From positions 20,281 through 84,280 of the forward strand of contig JAJYBI010000013.1 of NCBI GenBank assembly GCA_021779095.1: 64,000 bases of DNA, in the 5' to 3' direction. The position numbers and the translations under genes were made by a program. This DNA is from Deltaproteobacteria bacterium. GTDB lineage: Bacteria > Desulfobacterota > Desulfuromonadia > Geobacterales > JAJYBI01. The number at the start of each line of letters is the position of its first letter. Within the stretch, counting starts at the first letter, position 1. Positions 1 through 6,959 of this stretch are shown in pieces. The notes beneath the pieces were generated by a model. That model saw only the letters and a list, made by a program, of their open reading frames with translations, was not told the origin of the DNA and did not search any database.

Positions 1-317
1 TCGATCTCGACGGCGTACTTCTTGACGAGAATATCGGTCAGTGCCGCCGGCGTGAGTCCCGCCGCCATGATCTCGTTCGCCAGCTGCAGCGATATGCGGC
101 CGTCGGGTCGCACAATGACCGTTTCATTCAACTCCGGATTGTAGAAGAACTTCACTTCCAGTTGATCGCCGGGATGGATGCGATACTCCGAAACAGACTC
201 CGGAGCAAGCCCCTGGACGCTCTGGATGGAGACGGGATTGCGGACTGCCGGCGCACATGCGCATACGAGGAAGGGGAAGAGGAACAGGAGCCGCGAGAAC
301 TTACGTATTCCTTTCAT
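1..317 (-). CDS. Polysaccharide biosynthesis/export lipoprotein, Wza-like (N-terminal part; 3' end beyond window)
   Basis: This gene is absent from the ORF track because it runs off the left edge; I translated it directly. ATG at 317 is preceded by GAGGAGAAAGGCA, a good ribosome site. The product starts with a short basic segment, a hydrophobic stretch and a lipobox-like VCAC (C21), so it is probably an outer-membrane lipoprotein. It continues with YRIHPGDQLEVKFFYNPELN, the start of the Poly_export (Wza N-terminal) domain, then a conserved VRPDGRISLQLANEI segment. Wza-family proteins form the outer-membrane channel for capsule or exopolysaccharide. About 105 residues are visible, so SLBB domains cannot be checked. 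It is probably the first gene of an exopolysaccharide operon lying outside the window, and the long leader upstream may carry its promoter. Confidence 0.85.
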   Translation of the reverse strand, partial: MKGIRKFSRLLFLFPFLVCACAPAVRNPVSIQSVQGLAPESVSEYRIHPGDQLEVKFFYNPELNETVIVRPDGRISLQLANEIMAAGLTPAALTDILVKKYAVEI

Positions 318-870
318 TGCCTTTCTCCTCTGGTAGTTCTTTGCTTCGCTTGCAAACAATCTTCATTTAATTAAGTTAGTACGAGTATCCCACTCCTCCC
401 CCCTCTCGCAATGACATGTATTGGTATTTTTTTATGTATTTAGTATAATTTAAAACCAGACCAAAGTATTAATACCTCCACACGCAAGACAGGATAAGAT
501 GAAGGGAGCAGCTGAAGGAGATCTGGATAACATACCGGTATAACAGGATGTTTTACTGATACGACAGGCGTAACTCCGGATGAAGGGAGCTCATTTCGAA
601 CCGTCTGGTGACATTGACAATGTTTTTATTCAGGAATAATCCGCTTCATGAACAAATAGATTATATTAATGCTATGTCTCTACTGTGTGAGAATTCGGCG
701 GGGACAGGCGCTTAAGCATTATGCATTTCTAAAACACGGAAAGACTGGATAACGGGAAGGGCACACCGATGTGCGGCACCGAGCCCCTCATCGAGGGGAC
801 TGGTTGTTGAGGGAAACTGCCGGTGGTCGGAACTCTGTAGAGTGAGTTGTGAAACAGAATAAACTGACTG
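318..870. other. Long AT-richer intergenic region, probable promoter/leader of the polysaccharide operon
   Basis: These 553 bases contain no convincing ORF. The part next to the export gene (about 360-480) is distinctly AT-rich, unlike the surrounding coding DNA, and is the natural place for its minus-strand promoter. A 12-base direct repeat GATGAAGGGAGC occurs at 498-509 and 579-590. Three small perfect hairpins lie in series near the LuxR gene end (see next entry). I recognise no known riboswitch consensus. Confidence 0.5.
761..843. other. Three tandem hairpins in the intergenic region
   Basis: Perfect stems are visible at 761-774 (GCACA/TGTGC, 4-base loop), 784-798 (CCCCTC/GAGGGG, 3-base loop) and 832-843 (ACTC/GAGT). 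None is followed by a U-tract on either strand, so a simple intrinsic terminator is not obvious. They lie between the stop of the LuxR gene and the start of the export gene and could be part of a structured 5' leader or 3' UTR. Function is unknown. Confidence 0.3.
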
Positions 871-1464
871 TCAATGATAATGCTTTATGAGCAGCGACAT
901 GAGCTGGTTACGACTTGCCACGTTGAACTTCTTGAAGATGCTGCTTATGTGTGCCTTGACGGTCTGTTCGCTGACAAACAGGTCGGCGGCGATATCCTTG
1001 TTCCGCTTCCCCTTGGAGATGAGTTCGACTATCTCCTGTTCCCGTTTGCTCATATAATCTACGGACCCCTTCTGATACATGCTCCTGGCCCGGTTGAGAA
1101 CCGCCTTTATGCATTTGCCGTCCAGCCATATCTGCCCTTCATGAACAACCTTGATCGCCTTTTTCATGAGGGAGCAGTCGTCGTTGATCGAGATGATGCC
1201 GTTCAATTTGTACAGCAGCACAAGCGACGTCAGTTCATCCTGCTGCATGCCGGAATCAAGCAGGATGATCTTCGCTTCGGGAAACCTGCTCACAAGTTCC
1301 TTGCTGAGGCACCAGCGGTCGGCGATGATCACGTCGGGGAGGGACGCTACGTGATCCTGCCCCGTATAGATATAGATACAAAGCCTGCAGTCATCGTCCT
1401 TACTGAGGATCTCGTACAGCGCCTCGCCGATTACCAGGCTTTTTACACAGAGTAAGACGTTCAT
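871..1464 (-). CDS. LuxR-family transcriptional regulator with degenerate receiver-like domain
   Basis: A 197-residue regulator. I place the start at ATG 1464 because GGGGAGGTGGTA directly precedes it; the 77-residue ORF extension upstream looks non-coding. Residues 1-125 resemble a response-regulator receiver, but the acidic pair after beta-1 is missing (LLCVKSLV) and the usual 'YLLKD' lysine segment reads IISIND, although an Asp sits at the phospho-acceptor position (D49 in IIADRW). Residues 136-194 are a clear GerE/LuxR helix-turn-helix (MSKREQEIVELISKGKRNKDI). By family it should bind DNA as a dimer and may act without phosphorylation, like CsgD/VpsT-type regulators of matrix genes. Its position beside a polysaccharide-export gene suggests control of exopolysaccharide; that is inference. 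Confidence 0.8.
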   Translation of the reverse strand: MNVLLCVKSLVIGEALYEILSKDDDCRLCIYIYTGQDHVASLPDVIIADRWCLSKELVSRFPEAKIILLDSGMQQDELTSLVLLYKLNGIISINDDCSLMKKAIKVVHEGQIWLDGKCIKAVLNRARSMYQKGSVDYMSKREQEIVELISKGKRNKDIAADLFVSEQTVKAHISSIFKKFNVASRNQLMSLLIKHYH

Positions 1465-1706
1465 TACCACCTCCCCAATCGGTAATCGATACCCGAATTG
1501 CCGGCAGCCACTACGGATCGGTGTTGTACCGTACGTTCCATTCGGGACCAGAAATGGCATCCGTACATATTCAAACAGTTTGTCAACAATCCACCTCGCG
1601 CCGCGTCCCGCTCTCTCTTTGAAAATGTACTCGCCTGATTTTTCAAACTGTCGCAGCATATACCGCCGCACGACAAAATTTGTACACCTTTTCATTCCTC
1701 CCAGGC

Positions 1707-1910
1707 CTACATGCCGGCCTGTTTCATCACCGCGGTTTCAACGAACTCGTTTCGTATGGGGTGGCGGCACATAAAGGAGTAACCGAAACTCATCGCATAG
1801 GGGCACTCCAGCGGATGTGCATTGCTCGCGAGACACCAGTATACGTCCGTCCCGAAAACCCGGTGAGTCTTACAGTGGCTCGCATCAAAGATTACGGTTC
1901 TCGGTTCCAT
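1707..1910 (-). CDS. Small Cys/His-rich protein of unknown function (67 aa)
   Basis: I do not recognise this protein. The ORF track starts it at GTG 1919, but AGAGGTG overlaps that codon and is well spaced for ATG at 1910, giving 67 residues. It has four cysteines, several next to histidines or aromatics (SHCKTH, YWC, ECPYA, MCRHP), and no signal peptide or membrane segment. The spacing could coordinate a metal, but it matches no zinc-ribbon motif I know. It lies 43 bases downstream of another Cys-rich small ORF on the same strand, so the two are probably co-transcribed, possibly with the LuxR gene. An opposite-strand ORF (1680-2240) covers the same DNA but has less support. Confidence 0.55.
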   Translation of the reverse strand: MEPRTVIFDASHCKTHRVFGTDVYWCLASNAHPLECPYAMSFGYSFMCRHPIRNEFVETAVMKQAGM

Positions 1911-1953
1911 GATGATCACCTCTCAGCGCAGTGCTGGCAATCGCCAGGAAAAA

Positions 1954-2190
1954 TCAGATATACGCGTGCCCGTGACGCACCCCTCGCAGGTGCTCACAAG
2001 ATGCACCACGCTTATTGCGTTGCCGGTATTCATCGCACGCTTCGTACATACGGCCACAGACCCGTAACACCGCAACCACCGGCATGGCATGTATGGCTCC
2101 GCATCCTCCCCGATCGACGCCGATCAGTGCACATGGACAGACGGTCCGTTCGACCTGGTACTCATTCACCACCGAATTCATGTCAACCAT
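1954..2190 (-). CDS. Small Cys-rich protein of unknown function (78 aa)
   Basis: Unrecognised. ATG at 2190 (MVDMNS) is preceded by TGGGAGGAG with 6-base spacing, a strong ribosome site, so I trim the 13-residue extension of the ORF track. The product has six cysteines: a CPC pair near residue 18, GGCGAIH, VCGRMYEAC and SCEH, followed by a His-rich tail. There is no signal peptide, so it is probably cytoplasmic. Cysteine pairs of this type suggest metal or Fe-S binding or redox chemistry, but no known motif is complete. It is the first gene of a probable two-gene unit with the 67-aa Cys/His-rich protein, situated between two LuxR-type regulators. Confidence 0.6.
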   Translation of the reverse strand: MVDMNSVVNEYQVERTVCPCALIGVDRGGCGAIHAMPVVAVLRVCGRMYEACDEYRQRNKRGASCEHLRGVRHGHAYI

Positions 2191-2507
2191 ACTCGACTCC
2201 TCCCATTTCCGGCTGTACAGTTTCTGCACCTGCCAAGTAGTTTTCTGTGACGGTTACGTACGGTTTTAGACTCGCAAGAGATGGGTCTCAGGGGATGTGC
2301 CACTTTGATCGCATACCCATTTGCGATGTACGGTCGACGGATGCGATCCGGTCAATGAACCTCGCAGCTCACCATAGTTAGCACGGGTTCATCTGACATA
2401 TACATATCAAACTCCAACTACAAGACAATCCCGGAGAATTTTACCCTAAGTATACGAAATCCCTTAGTCGGGACCCGGCGGATGGCAAGGAGACGCGTTG
2501 GAGGGGG
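2191..2507. other. Intergenic region between small Cys-rich gene and response regulator
   Basis: These 317 bases carry no supported gene. They lie upstream of the Cys-rich pair (minus strand) and downstream of the response regulator, and presumably hold the promoter of the pair. I see no strong sigma-70 or sigma-54 motif and no intrinsic terminator with a U-tract. Confidence 0.4.
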
Positions 2508-3158
2508 CTAGCGGAGAGAGGTCAAACCTTCGCGGACGGCGTACTTCGTCAGTTCCGCAATACTGTAGAGGTTCAGTTTTTTCATGATGTTCTGTCGATG
2601 TACTTCGACGGTCTTGATACTGATGCCAAAATCTGCTGCGATCTCTTTCGTGTTCCTGCCGTCGGCGATAAGCTGGAGGAGTTCACGCTCGCGCTCGGTC
2701 AGACAGTCGAAGGTCAACGGCAGGCCGTCCGGAATACGTTGCAGGTAATCTCTGATGATCAGGTCGGTAATGCGCGGGCCCAGATAGCTGTCACCGGCGG
2801 CTACCGTGCGAATCCCTTCCACGAGGTTCTTGAAAAACGCATCCTTCAGCAGGTAGCCCAACGCGCCAGCCTCCAGCGCTTCCACAATATACCGCCTGTC
2901 GGCTTCCATGGAAAGGACGAGAACCCGAACACCAGCCGCAGCGGATACGATCCGCCGTGTGGCCTCGATCCCGTTCAGATCGGGCATGGATAGATCCATC
3001 ACCACCACATCGGGGTGGAGTTCCCGGGCAAGCCCTACCGCCTCGTGGCCGTTACCCGCCTCACCCACGACCGTCAGATCCTCTTCCTTCTCCAGGAGAC
3101 TCCGTAAACCTTCGCGGAAAATGGCATGATCATCGGCTATGAGAATCGAGATGCTCAT
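2508..3158 (-). CDS. NarL/FixJ-family response regulator
   Basis: A 216-residue two-domain regulator. Start ATG 3158 follows GGAGGACGCACC; the ORF-track extension lies inside the kinase gene. Receiver domain (1-120): acidic pair D9-D10, phospho-acceptor D55 (VVVMDLSMPD), S83 and K105 (GYLLKDA) are all present. A GerE/LuxR helix-turn-helix follows (about 152-210, LTERERELLQLIADGRNTKEI). The start overlaps the stop of the upstream histidine-kinase gene by ATGA, showing translational coupling, so the kinase is its cognate partner. The family activates or represses transcription on phosphorylation. Target genes are unknown; nearby polysaccharide genes are a possibility only. Confidence 0.93.
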   Translation of the reverse strand: MSISILIADDHAIFREGLRSLLEKEEDLTVVGEAGNGHEAVGLARELHPDVVVMDLSMPDLNGIEATRRIVSAAAGVRVLVLSMEADRRYIVEALEAGALGYLLKDAFFKNLVEGIRTVAAGDSYLGPRITDLIIRDYLQRIPDGLPLTFDCLTERERELLQLIADGRNTKEIAADFGISIKTVEVHRQNIMKKLNLYSIAELTKYAVREGLTSLR

Positions 3159-5977
3159 GGTGCGTCCTCCTCTTTTCCCGACGACTGGTCGATCGGGACC
3201 GTCAACATAATCAGCGCCCCACAACCCGGTGTGGAGTCGATGGAGACCGTACCGCCGAGATATTCGATCTTCTGCCGGATATTGAACAGTCCGAAACCGA
3301 CATGCTCACCGATATGGGGATCGATGCGCTTAAGATCAAATCCGATGCCGTTGTCGGCAACCGTTACAACGAGCCGTTCCGGGCCATGACGCAAGGAGAT
3401 ACTGACCGTACTCGTCTGGGCGTGCTTGACCACATTCAGCAGTAGTTCGCGCAGTACCTGAAAGATAACCGACTTCACCTCATACTGAAGTGAAACATCC
3501 TCATCCCTTGCGGCGAGCGACACGACGAGACCGTAGCGCTCCCCGTATTCCTTGGCCAGCCACTTCAGGGCGGCGGCGAGGCCAGCAGTCGCCAGGATCG
3601 GCGGGCGGAGCTGGAACGTCAGCGATCTGATCTCATGAACCGTTCCGTCGAGCAGCTCTTCGATCTGATCCATGACGCCGGCAGAGTCCACGGGCGAAAG
3701 ATCGTTCCGCAATACATTCAGCTTCATCATACAGGTCAGCAGGTTCGGTCCGACCTGGTCGTGGAGTTCACCCGCAATGCGGGCCCGTTCCCGGTCGCCC
3801 GCCATGGCCAGCTCCACGGTCATCGCATGCAGTTTCCGCTGCACCTCTTCTGCCTGTTTCCGCTTGGTGATGTCGCTGAACGTAACCACGAAATGGTCTG
3901 TTGCCGGTCGATACGCCGATGCGTTGAACCATTTCTCCAGCTGCGGAATGTGGACTTCGAAATGCTCCGGCTGGCCGCTCCCGACAACCCGTCCGTAGGT
4001 TTCAAACAATTCGGGGTTCGACTCGTATATGCCGGGGATGACCTCCGTCATCTTCCTGCCGATTACGCTCTTGAGCCCCGTCAGCTGCTCGAACCCGTCG
4101 TTGACGATGAGGTAGACGTAGTCGACCGGATTCCCCTCTTCAATTATCAAACGGCAGTAGGCAAACCCGTTCACCATATTGCTGAAGAGATTTCGATACA
4201 TCTCCTCGCTCTTGCGCAGGGCATCCTCCGCCACCTTCATGGACGAGATATCCTGGAAGGTGCCCGCAAGACACTCCGTCCCCCCCGGCAACCGTATTCT
4301 GCCGATACAGCGCAGTTCGGCGGGGAAATGCCGACCGGTCGCAGAGATCATGTCGCACTCCATATTGAACGGCTTGTTGTTCGCCCAGGCGTCCTTGAGC
4401 GCCGCGCGTACCAGCGGGATCTGGTCAGGGGCATAGTATTGAATGCCATTCTCCAGATTGAGGGGGGCGTCCCGCGGGTGCTCCAGAAGATGGTATATCT
4501 CCTCGGTCCACATGACATACCCTGTTTCCGGATTGGCCTTCCATCCGCCGAGCTGCGCGATCCGCTGCGATTCACTGAGGAACAGGGCGGTCTCCTTCAG
4601 CTTGCGTTCAAACTCCACCCGTTCCGAGATATCCACGACGATGCCGACGTACCGGATGACCTTCCCATCGTCGTCCCGCATCGGCGTTCCGCGAGAAAAC
4701 AACCAGCGGGACGAGCCGTCTTCGTCGACCACCCGGTATTCGACCGACAGTTCCGACTCCGCCTCGACGGCCGTCCGCACGGCACGTTCGGTACGCTTAA
4801 GGTCGTCGGGATGGACGGTCTGCCGCCAGGTTGCATACGACGGTTCAAAGCGGTTCGGATCGAGACCGTACAGATGCCATATCTCGTCGGACCAGATGTT
4901 TCTGTCGGCGGTCAGATCCCACTCCCAGGTACCGGCCCGCGCCGCATCCAGCGCCAGATGCAGGCGATTCTCGCTCCCACGGAGCTCGGCGGTACGTTCC
5001 AGGACCCGTTCTTCCAGGGTCGCATTCAGGTGCTGAAGCTGATGCTCGTAACGTTTCCGCTCGGAGATATCGCGAATGATGATGCAGGCGAGCTCATGTC
5101 CGGTATAGTCGTGAAAGATGACGCTGGATATTTCCGCGGGGAACTTCGTGCCGTCCTTCCGGATGAAGCTCAGTTCCCCGAAAAACAGGCCGGTGCGCGC
5201 ACGTTCCTCCAACGCCGGTTTCAGCCGTGGATCGGCCGTGTCGACAAGGCCGGTTCTCCCCAGGGCGATCATCTCCTCTTCGGACCAGCCGAACATGCGG
5301 CAGGCGGCCGGATTGGCGGTGATGATCCTGTCATCGGCATTTGAAAGGAAGATGGCATCGCTGCTGAAATCGAACAGCGAGTGGTAGCGCGCCTCGCTCT
5401 CCTGCAGCGCCGCGATCAGCTTCCTGTTTTCGGTTACATCCTTTGCGTAATGTATGGAGCCGACGAGGTTTTCGTCGTTATCGAAGATGGGGGAGACGCT
5501 TTCCTGAAGACACCGGCCGGTGTGCTCGTCGTAGATGTCAACGGAGTGCGGTTGACGGTCGTGAAGGAGGAGATTCTGGGGGCAGGAAGGGACCGGCTTG
5601 TCGGAACCGTGCATGAATTCGTAGCAGTGATGCCCTTTGAGCTCCGCCTGCGGGACACCGAAATATTCGGCCATGGCACGGTTTGCCTGCCTGATCTCAT
5701 GGTCCGCATCCAGCAGCATGACCGGGTCCGTAATGGCATTGAACGTATTCTCCCACTCATGGTTGGAAAGGACCAGCTCGTGTTCCGTGGTTTTCTTATG
5801 TTCCACCTCCCTGCGGTGTCGCTCGTTGAGCTCAAGCAACTCCGCAGTAAGCATCGAAATCCGCTGTTCATAGACGGCATCGCTGTGCCTGAGAAGCCGG
5901 GCACTCTCCCGCTCCCGTACCAGCGTATCGATGACCGCCAAGAGCTCTTCCCGCGTCATGTCGTCGTACCGTTTCAT
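3155..5977 (-). CDS. Multi-PAS sensor histidine kinase, NarX/HisKA_3 type, soluble
   Basis: A 940-residue kinase with no predicted membrane segment, so it should sense a cytoplasmic signal. A coiled coil (about 30-70) is followed by five PAS-like modules at roughly 71-185, 192-310, 338-455, 465-580 and 590-710. The third contains the PAS_3 features HPDDL and YRVVDEDGSSRWL. Dimerisation/phospho-acceptor motif GELHDQVG gives H739 (HisKA_3), and the ATPase has N-box LLLNVVKHAQ, DNGIGF and GFGLFNI. HisKA_3 kinases pair with NarL-type regulators, matching the overlapping downstream gene. The first PAS has two cysteines (HHCYEF and PSCPQN), a pattern often seen in redox-type PAS domains. Ligand is unknown. 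Confidence 0.93.
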   Translation of the reverse strand: MKRYDDMTREELLAVIDTLVRERESARLLRHSDAVYEQRISMLTAELLELNERHRREVEHKKTTEHELVLSNHEWENTFNAITDPVMLLDADHEIRQANRAMAEYFGVPQAELKGHHCYEFMHGSDKPVPSCPQNLLLHDRQPHSVDIYDEHTGRCLQESVSPIFDNDENLVGSIHYAKDVTENRKLIAALQESEARYHSLFDFSSDAIFLSNADDRIITANPAACRMFGWSEEEMIALGRTGLVDTADPRLKPALEERARTGLFFGELSFIRKDGTKFPAEISSVIFHDYTGHELACIIIRDISERKRYEHQLQHLNATLEERVLERTAELRGSENRLHLALDAARAGTWEWDLTADRNIWSDEIWHLYGLDPNRFEPSYATWRQTVHPDDLKRTERAVRTAVEAESELSVEYRVVDEDGSSRWLFSRGTPMRDDDGKVIRYVGIVVDISERVEFERKLKETALFLSESQRIAQLGGWKANPETGYVMWTEEIYHLLEHPRDAPLNLENGIQYYAPDQIPLVRAALKDAWANNKPFNMECDMISATGRHFPAELRCIGRIRLPGGTECLAGTFQDISSMKVAEDALRKSEEMYRNLFSNMVNGFAYCRLIIEEGNPVDYVYLIVNDGFEQLTGLKSVIGRKMTEVIPGIYESNPELFETYGRVVGSGQPEHFEVHIPQLEKWFNASAYRPATDHFVVTFSDITKRKQAEEVQRKLHAMTVELAMAGDRERARIAGELHDQVGPNLLTCMMKLNVLRNDLSPVDSAGVMDQIEELLDGTVHEIRSLTFQLRPPILATAGLAAALKWLAKEYGERYGLVVSLAARDEDVSLQYEVKSVIFQVLRELLLNVVKHAQTSTVSISLRHGPERLVVTVADNGIGFDLKRIDPHIGEHVGFGLFNIRQKIEYLGGTVSIDSTPGCGALIMLTVPIDQSSGKEEDAP

Positions 5978-6119
5978 CGCATCCCCCGAAAAGGCAACAG
6001 CACGATCAGCCTGCGCAACAGCAGTACCGACAACGATTCGCCGACTATATACGATTGCGCTTCAGTATATCATAGAGTCGCATGAGGTGAAGCCGCCTGA
6101 TGCCGGGCAACACAATATA

Positions 6120-6149
6120 TTGCCGCTTCCGCCTACTCTCTGGTATGAT
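6120..6149 (+). promoter_or_regulatory. Probable sigma-70 promoter of the TonB-like gene
   Basis: TTGCCG (6120-6125), an 18-base spacer and an extended -10 TGGTATGAT (TATGAT 6144-6149) sit about 70 bases upstream of the TonB-like ORF on the plus strand, in the divergent gap with the histidine kinase. Confidence 0.45.
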
Positions 6150-6168
6150 GCGCAAGACACACTATCGT

Positions 6169-6186
6169 GACCGGCATAAGCCGGTC
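6169..6186 (+). promoter_or_regulatory. Hairpin in the leader of the TonB-like gene
   Basis: GACCGGC-ATAA-GCCGGTC is a perfect 7-base stem with a tetraloop. It lies between the proposed promoter and the ATG at 6216. It lacks a T-tract, so it is either a 5' UTR structure or a protein-binding dyad. Confidence 0.4.
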
Positions 6187-6215
6187 CTTAGCTGAAAAAG
6201 CCCGAATAAAACTGG

Positions 6216-6953
6216 ATGCAGATGAACTCCTTCATTGACCGGAAAACTCACCGGTTCACCGATTTTGATGCAAGATACAACATCGCCCCGAAGGGGCGAT
6301 TCGTATTGATGATCCTCGTATCGATCGTCCTTCATCTTGCCATCTCCACACCGTTCTTTATATCCGGTCAACGGGGCACCCCGATTCCGCCAGTCCCGCT
6401 TGTGGATCTCTCTCTGATCCGGCAGTCTGCGCAGCCGGTTCCTCCTCCACCGGCGATGAAGAAGCCTCATCCGGAGCAATCGGCCGCACCCGCTGTGGAA
6501 CCGCGCCCCCCGGCAGCTGAACAGAACAGCCAACCGGCTGCGGAGACCGCCACTTCCAACCCGCTGCAACAGACCTCCTTCGGACTGGGAATCTCACGCG
6601 GTTATTTCAAGAGCATCGCGGACGGTCAGTCCCTGCGGCCGGATATCAGGGATTACTACTTCGCCGTTTTGGATAAGATAAACGACAGCTGGTGGAAACT
6701 CGGAAGCATAAAGCAGAAAGTGGTGACCAGAGAACCGGTTATCGATGTATGGATCGCCAGAAACGGCGAGGTTGTCAACAAATCGGTGCTGAAGAGCTCG
6801 GGAAGTCCTGCATATGACCGAATGATGCTGGAGGCGGTGGATGCCGCGGCTCCGTTTCCTGCTCTGCCGGAATCGTACGCAGGGGATTATTTCGAGGCGC
6901 CGGTGAGGCTGGTGACGCCACGCGGGGTCATGCTGGGGGAAGGCCTTTTCTAA
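6216..6953 (+). CDS. TonB-family energy-transducer-like protein
   Basis: A 245-residue protein with TonB architecture: short cytoplasmic N-terminus, one membrane anchor (about residues 28-48, VLMILVSIVLHLAIS), a periplasmic Pro/Ala/Glu-rich linker (about 55-110), and a C-terminal TonB-like domain (about 150-240) with VIDVWIARNGEVVNKSVLKS and a following 'SGSPAYDRMMLEAV' segment typical of TonB_C. The family couples the proton-motive force via ExbB/ExbD to outer-membrane transporters. Neither exbBD nor a TonB-dependent receptor is in the window, so this is an orphan copy. A second in-frame ATG is at 6222. It converges on the TPR gene with only 6 bases between the stops. Confidence 0.8.
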   Translation: MQMNSFIDRKTHRFTDFDARYNIAPKGRFVLMILVSIVLHLAISTPFFISGQRGTPIPPVPLVDLSLIRQSAQPVPPPPAMKKPHPEQSAAPAVEPRPPAAEQNSQPAAETATSNPLQQTSFGLGISRGYFKSIADGQSLRPDIRDYYFAVLDKINDSWWKLGSIKQKVVTREPVIDVWIARNGEVVNKSVLKSSGSPAYDRMMLEAVDAAAPFPALPESYAGDYFEAPVRLVTPRGVMLGEGLF

Positions 6954-6959
6954 GTTTGG

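Noticed and set aside
318-870. GEMM (c-di-GMP/cGAMP) or cobalamin riboswitch
   Set aside because: Hairpins are present, but I could not match the conserved core sequences of either class on either strand.
1465-1695. 77-residue N-terminal extension of the LuxR ORF
   Set aside because: A strong ribosome site (GGGGAGGTGGTA) lies right before the internal ATG at 1464, and the extension has no domain character.
1680-2240. Plus-strand ORF of 186 aa over the two Cys-rich ORFs
   Set aside because: It has no good ribosome site and a Pro/Arg/His-rich random-looking sequence, whereas the minus-strand ORFs each have a well-placed Shine-Dalgarno. Kept as a reservation because all three are unfamiliar.
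3635-5344. Plus-strand ORF of 569 aa
   Set aside because: It is the antisense shadow of the PAS histidine kinase, which has clear domain motifs and overlaps its response regulator by ATGA.
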